A DNA stretch of 5,117 nucleotides, taken from positions 1 to 5,117 of the forward strand of contig JAFQKO010000208.1 in assembly GCA_017396865.1 (NCBI GenBank), read 5' to 3'. The translations under genes and the position numbers were made by a program. The number at the start of each line of letters is the position of its first letter. Position 1 is the stretch's first letter. This DNA is from Clostridia bacterium (GTDB lineage Bacteria > Bacillota_A > Clostridia > Oscillospirales > QAKW01). This document shows, one piece after another, positions 1 to 5,117 of this stretch. The notes under the pieces were generated by a model that saw only the letters and a list, made by a program, of their open reading frames with translations, was not told the origin of the DNA and ran no database searches.

Positions 1-33
1 CACGTCGAATCCGTCGCGTTGCTGACGCAATAA
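1..33 (+). CDS. C-terminal tail of a probable RlmD/TrmA-family RNA uracil-5 methyltransferase (partial)
   Basis: Reading from base 1, ten sense codons (HVESVALLTQ) are followed by a TAA stop at 31-33. The pattern H-V-E-[ST/C]-V-x-L-L/M is the usual C-terminal ending of the TrmA/RlmD family of S-adenosylmethionine-dependent RNA (uracil-5-)-methyltransferases. In that family the His-Val-Glu strand closes the methyltransferase fold, and the Glu is the conserved general base. The gene therefore lies almost entirely outside the window. Its stop is 36 bases before the next start, with no terminator between, so it may be the upstream member of the same transcription unit. Only ten residues are visible. 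The assignment rests on recalled family endings, and a chance open frame cannot be excluded. Confidence 0.5.
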   Translation, partial: HVESVALLTQ

Positions 34-56
34 GTCATCTTCAAAATTTTCATAGC

Positions 57-62
57 GGAGTG
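57..62 (+). promoter_or_regulatory. Ribosome binding site of the beta-helix hydrolase gene
   Basis: GGAGTG, complementary to the 16S rRNA 3' end, sits 7-9 bases before the ATG at 70 and selects that start over later in-frame ATG codons. It is weaker than the sites of the next two genes. Confidence 0.65.
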
Positions 63-69
63 ATATTCC

Positions 70-1641
70 ATGAAAGACGTTATTTTTCCGAGTACGCTTT
101 ACCGCGTTACCGCAACCGAGGGCGGCGAAATGAAAGCGCTTCCCGTCTATCAATCATTGACCGGCTATATGCGTACCCGCAACGCCGAGCCCGTGGAGAT
201 GGAAATCGAGGACACGGTTCTTGAAACCTTCAACGGTCTGGGAAGCAAAACAAGATGCCGCGACAAGACTGTTAAGACCCATTACGTTGCACACACCTTT
301 CAAAAGCAAACAACCGTTGAGATCCTCCTGCCCGAATCGGTAGCCCGGATCAAGGTCAAGCCCGAAGCGGCGGTGGGCAAGGTACAGATCGACGGCAGCC
401 GCATCACGGTGCACACCGACGAAACGCTCTATTTTGTTATTCAGCCCGACGGCGATATTTTCAGCGGACTGCGCGTTCTGCTTGATCGCGCAAAGCCGAT
501 GCCGAAGGAGAAGGCGCACAATCTGATCTTTACCGAAGGCATCTATACCGCCGAAAACTGTGCATACATCCACCTCAACGAGTACGGCGCGCCCGTTATC
601 GACGGCATTGAGGACGACACGCTGATCTACATCGGCAAGGACGCCATCGTTAATGCGGCCATCATTCTCAAGGGCGTTCGCAACGTTGAAATTGCGGGGA
701 CGGGGATCCTGACCACCCTCAACCGTTGCCACGGCGCCGAGAGCGGCTTTGCGGGCGAGCACTTTTGGGGGCTGTTCCGTGACCACGCCGTACCCAATCT
801 CTACATCCGAAGCGGCTGCGAAAACGTCACCGTACGCGGCATTCTGATCGATGCCGAGTTTCGGGGGATCACGCTGCGAAACAGCCGTAATATACAGATC
901 GAAAACGTCAAGATCTTTGCATCGTCCCACAATGCCGACGGCATCAACTGCTGCAACACCTCCGAGCTTTCGGTGAACGGTTGCTTCATCCAAAGCAGGG
1001 ACGATTGCTTCTGCCTCTATAATTCCTGCGATTCGATCCGTTGGCTCAACGACGAGGGCTATCGACCCGCTACCGCCGTTTGTCGGAACGTTGATTTTGG
1101 CAACTGCATCCTCTTCACCAACTGCCGCCCCTTTGTCTTTGGCGGGCACGCCACGAAGGACACGGAGCCGCGCTGCCTGATCGAGCAGTTCCGCATTCAC
1201 GACTGCGAGATCATTGAAACGCCCGCTCTGCTCAACCCCGACGAGCGATTTGCCTTCTATTGGACCTCCGTTTTTCGCATTCTCTCCCAGAGCGAGCAGC
1301 TCATACGCAACCTGACCTTCGAGAACATCCGTGTAGACGTGACAAACGGTTATTGCGGAAAAATCTTTCATCTTCAGGTTCGCAGCGAGAGCGAGGCGTC
1401 CTACACCGAATGCCGCGGCTTTGCGATCGAGGATATTACCTTTCGGAATATTGAGATCCGCAACGGCGAGGAAGCCCTTTTCCCCTCGGTCGTCATCTGC
1501 CGTGATACCGAAGAAAAGGAGACCGCCGAGCTGCCGCACATCTCAGGCATAACCTTTGAGAACGTTACGCTCGGCGGCAGACCGATCTCCGCCGCCGATC
1601 TTCGCATCGAAGGCGACGTGCAAAACCTGCTGATCCGATAA
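70..1641 (+). CDS. GH28-like (polygalacturonase-type) right-handed beta-helix glycoside hydrolase, apparently cytoplasmic
   Basis: This 523-residue protein probably cleaves a polysaccharide or oligosaccharide. Residues ~60-150 are beta-rich and resemble the N-terminal sandwich domain seen before the helix in GH28/GH49-type enzymes. Residues ~185-510 form a right-handed parallel beta-helix, with repeated strand-turn units such as ENVTVRGILI, RNIQIENVKI and LSVNGCFIQS. The catalytic region is visible: N288-A-D290-G matches the GH28 NTD motif, and R310-D311-D312 matches the DD pair, 21 residues later as in polygalacturonases. The GHG motif is not exact; G358-G359-H360 lies in the expected order but farther on, and no clear RIK motif is seen. 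There is no signal peptide (N-terminus MKDVIFPSTLYRV), so it would act inside the cell, perhaps on imported oligosaccharides. Substrate is unknown: oligogalacturonide, rhamnogalacturonan fragments or a dextran-like glucan (GH49-like) are all possible. The next gene begins 28 bases downstream. Confidence 0.8.
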   Translation: MKDVIFPSTLYRVTATEGGEMKALPVYQSLTGYMRTRNAEPVEMEIEDTVLETFNGLGSKTRCRDKTVKTHYVAHTFQKQTTVEILLPESVARIKVKPEAAVGKVQIDGSRITVHTDETLYFVIQPDGDIFSGLRVLLDRAKPMPKEKAHNLIFTEGIYTAENCAYIHLNEYGAPVIDGIEDDTLIYIGKDAIVNAAIILKGVRNVEIAGTGILTTLNRCHGAESGFAGEHFWGLFRDHAVPNLYIRSGCENVTVRGILIDAEFRGITLRNSRNIQIENVKIFASSHNADGINCCNTSELSVNGCFIQSRDDCFCLYNSCDSIRWLNDEGYRPATAVCRNVDFGNCILFTNCRPFVFGGHATKDTEPRCLIEQFRIHDCEIIETPALLNPDERFAFYWTSVFRILSQSEQLIRNLTFENIRVDVTNGYCGKIFHLQVRSESEASYTECRGFAIEDITFRNIEIRNGEEALFPSVVICRDTEEKETAELPHISGITFENVTLGGRPISAADLRIEGDVQNLLIR

Positions 1642-1654
1642 ATAAAGAGAATCT

Positions 1655-1662
1655 AAAAGGAG
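1655..1662 (+). promoter_or_regulatory. Strong ribosome binding site of the TIR protein gene
   Basis: AAAAGGAG lies seven bases before the ATG at 1670. It fixes that start, which the zinc ribbon also needs because its first cysteine is residue 6 and the next in-frame ATG (codon 8) would remove it. Confidence 0.8.
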
Positions 1663-1669
1663 TAACAAA

Positions 1670-3733
1670 ATGGCAGTTCTGAAATGTAAAATGTGCGGCG
1701 GCAATCTGGAGATCAGCGAAGGCATCTCCGTTTGCGAATGTGAATACTGCGGTGCGCGGCAGACCGTTCCCTCGGCCGACAGCGAGAAAAAACTCGCTCT
1801 CTTCACCCGCGCCAACCGTTTGAGAGCCGCCTGCGAATTTGATAAAGCCTTCGGCATCTATGAAAGCATCGTTGCCGAGTTTCCCGAGGAGGCAGAGGCC
1901 TATTGGGGGCTGATCCTCTGCAAATACGGCATTGAATACGTAGACGATCCGCTGACTGCGAAAAAGATCCCCACCTGCCATCGCTCCTCCTTTGAAAGCG
2001 TTTTGGAGGACAGCGACTTCGATTTGGTAATGGAAAATGCCGACCCCATCTCCCGCGCCGTTTATCGGGAGGAGGCCAAGCAGATCGAAGAGCTGCGGAT
2101 CCGCATCAACGAGGTTTCCTCCAAGGAGGAGCCCTACGACATCTTTATCTGCTACAAGGAAACAGACCAAGATGGGCAGCGTACCCTTGACAGTGTTTTG
2201 GCGCAGGACGTTTACGATGCGCTGACCGCGCGGGGCTACAAGGTTTTCTTCTCCCGCATCACGCTGGAGGACAAGCTGGGCCAAGAATATGAGCCCTACA
2301 TTTTCGCCGCCCTCAACTCGGCCAGGATCATGCTGGCCTTCGGTACCGATTATGAATACTACCACGCCGTTTGGGTCAAGAACGAATGGAGCCGTTTCCT
2401 CCACCTGATCGCCAAGGGCGAGCAAAAGACGCTGATCCCCTGCTACAAGGACATCGACGCCTACGATCTGCCCGCCGAATTCAAACGACTGCAGGCGCAG
2501 GACATGGGCAAGCTGGGCGCCACGCAGGATCTGCTGCGGGGCATCGAAAAGATCCTTGGCGGTGCGAGCGTCTCCGCACCCGCCGTCACCGGCGGCCTGA
2601 CCAAGCGCGGCTACTTATATTTAGAGGACAAGGACTATTCCACCGCTGTCAATTATTTCGAAAAGGCGCTGGACGATAATCCCGAGGACGGCGCCGCCTA
2701 TCTGGGCGTGGTGCTGGCCAAGGCACGGCTGCAATCGGTCGATGGGCTGGAACAAACGCCCCTTGCGCTGGAAACCGATCCCTACTTCACCAAAGCAATT
2801 CGATTTTCCGTCGGTGCACAGCAGACACAACTGCAAACGATCCTCACCGCCAACAAGGCGGTGGTAGCACAAAATCATGCCCTCGCCGATACGGTTGTCA
2901 ACGGTGCGCTTGCCGCACGGCTGGATGCCGCTCCGCGCCTGCTCCCGCTGCTGGATACGCTGAACGACAGCAACTGCTCAACGGCGCTGGGCTTCGGCAA
3001 AAGCGACGTTCATGCGGGTCTTTTGCCCTATGATATCACCCAAGCGCTGAAGGAAAGCGGGCAACCGATGAGCCTTTCCGCGCTGAAAGCAAGCAATGCA
3101 CGGATCGGCGCTGCAGACAATGCCCTTCTCAAGCAGGCATTGATCGACTTGAATCGCGGTGGCTATGTTACGGCAGAGGATCAGCAGTTGGTGTGGTGTG
3201 TGCCCATGAGTGAGGCACAAAGCCAAGCAACCCTTACCGATCTGCAGGCGCAGCTGGAGAAAGCCATTCAAGCCGATACGGCCGAGGCAGAGCGACGCAG
3301 ACAGGCGATTCTCGATGAAAAGCAGGTGCGGATCACCCGCCTGCGGGAAGAGATGCTGCGCCTAACGGAGCAGCCGCAGCTACAGGATCGGCTTACCGCT
3401 GTTAAAATGGAGCTGCGGCAGGTCGCTACCGAGGCAAATAACTTGGCGACCTGGAGGCTGCCTGTTCCGGAGAGCGAGCGGGTGCAACAGCTTCGGGCGC
3501 GCATCGAATCACTCAAGCACGCAGGAAACGCCGCACACAGCTCTGCGAGAATAGATCCCGATGCCATTGAAGCGCTCTTTTACTCCGCCGCAACCCCCGC
3601 ATCCCCTGCCGACACGGAGCAATACCTCCGCGCCCATTTTGCAGGCCGAAAGCTGGAGGCGATCAAATACTACCGTGAGCAAACAGGTGTGAGCCTGCGG
3701 GAGGCCAAGGACTATATCGACCGCATTCTTTAA
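1670..3733 (+). CDS. Multidomain TIR protein: zinc ribbon, TPR, TIR, TPR, coiled coil, L7/L12 C-terminal-like domain
   Basis: This is a 687-residue soluble protein with no signal peptide or membrane segment. In order: a zinc ribbon at 1-34 (C6-x2-C9 and C24-x2-C27, with an extra C22); TPR-like helices at ~43-95; a TIR domain at ~155-295; a TPR-like unit at ~308-355; a possible winged helix at ~455-511; a charged coiled coil at ~513-617; and at ~645-687 a segment like the C-terminal domain of ribosomal protein L7/L12 (KLEAIKYYREQTG, then LREAKDYI). In the TIR domain, box 1 is YDIFICYKETD (156-166), followed by the helix and strand to YKVFFSR, a BB-loop region, and the helix VWVKNEW, where E239 takes the place of the catalytic glutamate of NAD+-cleaving TIR domains. 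TIR proteins of bacteria may cleave NAD+ or make cyclic ADP-ribose signals, or act only as scaffolds; activity here is inferred. Very similar zinc ribbon-TIR proteins occur in many gut Clostridia without known function. The stop codon overlaps the ribosome binding site of the ADP-ribosylglycohydrolase gene, suggesting coupled expression. Confidence 0.9.
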   Translation: MAVLKCKMCGGNLEISEGISVCECEYCGARQTVPSADSEKKLALFTRANRLRAACEFDKAFGIYESIVAEFPEEAEAYWGLILCKYGIEYVDDPLTAKKIPTCHRSSFESVLEDSDFDLVMENADPISRAVYREEAKQIEELRIRINEVSSKEEPYDIFICYKETDQDGQRTLDSVLAQDVYDALTARGYKVFFSRITLEDKLGQEYEPYIFAALNSARIMLAFGTDYEYYHAVWVKNEWSRFLHLIAKGEQKTLIPCYKDIDAYDLPAEFKRLQAQDMGKLGATQDLLRGIEKILGGASVSAPAVTGGLTKRGYLYLEDKDYSTAVNYFEKALDDNPEDGAAYLGVVLAKARLQSVDGLEQTPLALETDPYFTKAIRFSVGAQQTQLQTILTANKAVVAQNHALADTVVNGALAARLDAAPRLLPLLDTLNDSNCSTALGFGKSDVHAGLLPYDITQALKESGQPMSLSALKASNARIGAADNALLKQALIDLNRGGYVTAEDQQLVWCVPMSEAQSQATLTDLQAQLEKAIQADTAEAERRRQAILDEKQVRITRLREEMLRLTEQPQLQDRLTAVKMELRQVATEANNLATWRLPVPESERVQQLRARIESLKHAGNAAHSSARIDPDAIEALFYSAATPASPADTEQYLRAHFAGRKLEAIKYYREQTGVSLREAKDYIDRIL

Positions 3734-3738
3734 AGGAG
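3732..3738 (+). promoter_or_regulatory. Ribosome binding site overlapping the TIR stop codon
   Basis: AAAGGAG begins inside the TAA stop (3731-3733) of the TIR gene and lies seven bases before the ATG at 3746. Ribosomes terminating on the TIR message are thus placed directly on the start of the next gene, an arrangement that favours translational coupling. It also supports the first ATG over the second in-frame one at 3758. Confidence 0.8.
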
Positions 3739-3745
3739 TATCTAT

Positions 3746-4642
3746 ATGTACGGTGCCATGATCGGGGACATTATCGGTTCCCGCTATGAATTCGATAACA
3801 TCAAAACCAAGGATTTTCCGCTCTTTTCCAAGGGCTGCGATTTCACCGACGATACCATTATGACGGTGGCGATGGCCAAGGCGCTGCTGCGCAGCCGCGA
3901 GGAGCAATACAAGCACGGCGCCCAAAGCTTTCAATCGATCCTGATCGAGGAAATGCAGGCGCTGGGCAAGCAATATCCCCATCCCACGGGCGAATACGGC
4001 GGCAACTTCGCCGCCTGGCTGAGAGAGAAGGACCCGAAGCCCTACAACAGCTTCGGCAACGGCTCTGCCATGCGCACCTCCCCCTGCGGACTGATCGCCG
4101 TGACTTTGGAGGAGGCGATTGCCCTTGCGCGGGCGGGTGCCGCCGTTTCCCACAACCATCCCGAGGGGATCAAGGGCGCAGAGGCGGTTTCTGCCGCCGT
4201 CTTCCTTGCCAAAACAGGAAGAACCAAGGAGGAGATCCGCCACTATATCGTTGCGCACTACTACCCCTTGGATTTCACCCTCGATTCCATTCGTCCCTCC
4301 TATTCCTTCGATGGCTCCTGCCAAGGCTCGGTGCCGCAGGCGCTGGTTGCCTTTTTCGAATCCGAAAGCTTCGAGGATGCCATTCGGAATGCGATTTCCA
4401 TCGGCGGCGATACCGACACCATCGGTGCCATCACCGGCTCCGTTGCATGGGTCTATTATGCGATTCAGAGCGGCGGCTATTCCGGATGGGTCTACGATCA
4501 GATCGACCCTGCAATGCTGGCCATCCGGGAGCAAGCCAAGGCTTACCTGCCGCAGGAATTTATCCAAATCGCCGAGGAGTTCCACGAGGTCTGCTGGCGC
4601 AGAGCGGGAACCTATAACCGCGTGGGCGGCTCTATCGGCTGA
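3746..4642 (+). CDS. ADP-ribosylglycohydrolase (DraG/ARH family)
   Basis: This 298-residue soluble protein is of the all-helical, dinuclear-metal DraG/ARH family, which hydrolyses the bond between ADP-ribose and a protein side chain, or acts on small ADP-ribose derivatives. Its core motifs are complete: GAMIGDIIGSRYE (3-15, with E15 in the position of the family's metal-site glutamate); FTDDT (33-37; T34, D35, D36 metal ligands); GNGSAMR (104-110); SHNHPEG (135-141); and GGDTDT with D222, D224 and T225 as the second ligand set, inside the family block FEDAIRNAISIGGDTDT. No key residue is missing, so an active enzyme is expected. It lies 12 bases after the TIR gene and in the same reading frame, separated by a single stop codon, which suggests they work together. 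One inference is that it clears ADP-ribose products or protein marks made through the TIR protein. Alternatives are arginine-ADP-ribose removal unrelated to TIR, or another small-molecule substrate. Family assignment is firm; substrate is open. Confidence 0.95.
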   Translation: MYGAMIGDIIGSRYEFDNIKTKDFPLFSKGCDFTDDTIMTVAMAKALLRSREEQYKHGAQSFQSILIEEMQALGKQYPHPTGEYGGNFAAWLREKDPKPYNSFGNGSAMRTSPCGLIAVTLEEAIALARAGAAVSHNHPEGIKGAEAVSAAVFLAKTGRTKEEIRHYIVAHYYPLDFTLDSIRPSYSFDGSCQGSVPQALVAFFESESFEDAIRNAISIGGDTDTIGAITGSVAWVYYAIQSGGYSGWVYDQIDPAMLAIREQAKAYLPQEFIQIAEEFHEVCWRRAGTYNRVGGSIG

Positions 4643-4669
4643 TGGATGCCTTTTTAAAATAATCAAAGT

Positions 4670-4673
4670 AGGA
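4670..4673 (+). promoter_or_regulatory. Weak ribosome binding site of the amidohydrolase gene
   Basis: AGGA lies seven bases before the ATG at 4681. It is shorter than the sites upstream. An in-frame TAG at 4669-4671 overlaps it, so translation cannot begin farther upstream and the ATG at 4681 is the first possible start. Confidence 0.5.
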
Positions 4674-4680
4674 TAAAACC

Positions 4681-5117
4681 ATGAACATCGTACAACAAGC
4701 AAAAGCCTTACAAGCAGAAGCGGTGGCGTTACGCCGCAAGCTGCATCAATATCCCGAGTGGAGCTTCGGAGAATTCCGCACCGCTACGCTGATCGTGCAG
4801 CGGCTGCGGGAGCTGGGCTACACCGTTTTAACGGGGCGAGCGGTTTGCGACCCCGCCGCCATTCCCTGCCTGCCCTCCGAGGAGCAGACCGCGCAATGGG
4901 CGCGCCGCGCCATCGAGGAGGGGGCCGACCCCGATCTGGTTGCCCAAATGAAGGGCGGGCTGACGGGGGTTGTCGGCATCTTAAAAAGCGAAAAGCCCGG
5001 CAAGACGGTGGCCTTCCGCTTCGACATCGACTGCAACGCCATCGACGAATCTGCCGACCCCGCTCACCGACCCGCCGTCGAGGGCTTTGCCTCCCGCCAC
5101 GAGCGGTCGATGCACGC
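4681..5117 (+). CDS. AbgA-like M20 family amidohydrolase, N-terminal part (cut by the window end)
   Basis: The open frame runs from the ATG to the window edge, giving 145 complete codons. It begins like M20D metallopeptidases/amidohydrolases (ALRRKLHQYPEWSFGE, residues 16-31). It then shows features typical of the p-aminobenzoyl-glutamate hydrolase subunit A subgroup: an inserted helical stretch at ~58-90, GGLTGVVGIL (92-101), the strand VAFRFDIDCNA (110-120), and H129-R-P followed by EGFAS (134-138). The last residues, MHA, match the start of the family's MHACGHDGH metal-binding motif, whose remainder lies outside the window. Relatives hydrolyse the amide bond of N-acyl amino acids or p-aminobenzoyl-glutamate in the cytoplasm, using two divalent metal ions. 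The gene follows the ADP-ribosylglycohydrolase by 38 bases without a terminator, so cotranscription is possible, but its function suggests general metabolism. The exact substrate cannot be told from this fragment. Confidence 0.9.
   Translation, partial: MNIVQQAKALQAEAVALRRKLHQYPEWSFGEFRTATLIVQRLRELGYTVLTGRAVCDPAAIPCLPSEEQTAQWARRAIEEGADPDLVAQMKGGLTGVVGILKSEKPGKTVAFRFDIDCNAIDESADPAHRPAVEGFASRHERSMH

Noticed and set aside
23..37. Small inverted repeat TGAC-N7-GTCA around the upstream stop codon.
   Set aside because: The four-base arms are too short and no T-run follows at the right place, so it is neither a convincing operator nor a terminator.
19..47. Possible promoter with TTGCTG (19-24) and CAAAAT (42-47) at 17-base spacing.
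   Set aside because: Both boxes match the consensus poorly, the first lies inside the upstream coding tail, and the implied transcript start would fall almost on the ribosome binding site.
154..1539. Long open frame of 461 codons on the minus strand.
   Set aside because: It lies wholly inside the beta-helix hydrolase gene, shows no recognisable domain, and is the antisense shadow expected from GC-rich third codon positions.
1565..2425. Minus-strand open frame of 286 codons spanning the junction of the hydrolase and TIR genes.
   Set aside because: It overlaps two well-supported + strand genes and has no recognisable domain.
4643..4680. T/A-rich gap (TTTTTAAAAT) after the ADP-ribosylglycohydrolase gene, considered as a terminator.
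   Set aside because: No GC-rich stem precedes the T run; TTTTTAAAA is only a short AT palindrome, so the next gene may be cotranscribed.
3509..4702. Long open frame of 397 codons on the minus strand, covering the ADP-ribosylglycohydrolase gene.
   Set aside because: Its translation is low-complexity and Gly/Ala/Val/Asp-rich with no family motif, whereas the + strand frame has full DraG/ARH motifs. It is a shadow.

Overview
The window is a fully coding, single-strand stretch of bacterial chromosome. Strong AAAGGAG-type ribosome binding sites, short gaps, fairly GC-rich codon use and the protein families present suggest a Gram-positive anaerobe of class Clostridia, perhaps a gut Oscillospirales/Ruminococcaceae relative. 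That assignment is an inference from style and gene families, not from a marker gene.

Layout, all on the + strand: (1) 1-33, the last ten codons of a gene, probably an RlmD/TrmA-family uracil-5 RNA methyltransferase; (2) 70-1641, a 523-residue right-handed beta-helix protein of the GH28 polygalacturonase-like kind without a signal peptide; (3) 1670-3733, a 687-residue multidomain TIR protein (zinc ribbon, TPR-like helices, TIR, TPR, possible winged helix, coiled coil, ribosomal L7/L12 C-terminal-like domain); (4) 3746-4642, a 298-residue ADP-ribosylglycohydrolase with a complete set of metal ligands; (5) 4681 to the window end, the N-terminal part of an AbgA-like M20 amidohydrolase, cut just before its expected metal-binding motif. 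The gaps between genes are 36, 28, 12 and 38 bases. None holds a recognisable terminator, so all five could be cotranscribed. There are no RNA genes, CRISPR arrays, insertion sequences or long repeats.

The most interesting part is the TIR/ADP-ribosylglycohydrolase pair. The TIR domain keeps the glutamate that TIR NAD+-cleaving enzymes need. The next gene, 12 bases downstream with its ribosome binding site overlapping the TIR stop codon, encodes an enzyme family that removes or hydrolyses ADP-ribose conjugates. An enzyme that may produce ADP-ribose-type molecules next to one that may consume them suggests a small NAD+-based signalling, modification or defence module. The zinc ribbon/TIR protein family is, to my knowledge, common in gut Clostridia but has no established function. 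The flanking beta-helix hydrolase and amidohydrolase look like ordinary metabolic genes, and nothing in the sequence ties them to the module apart from position.
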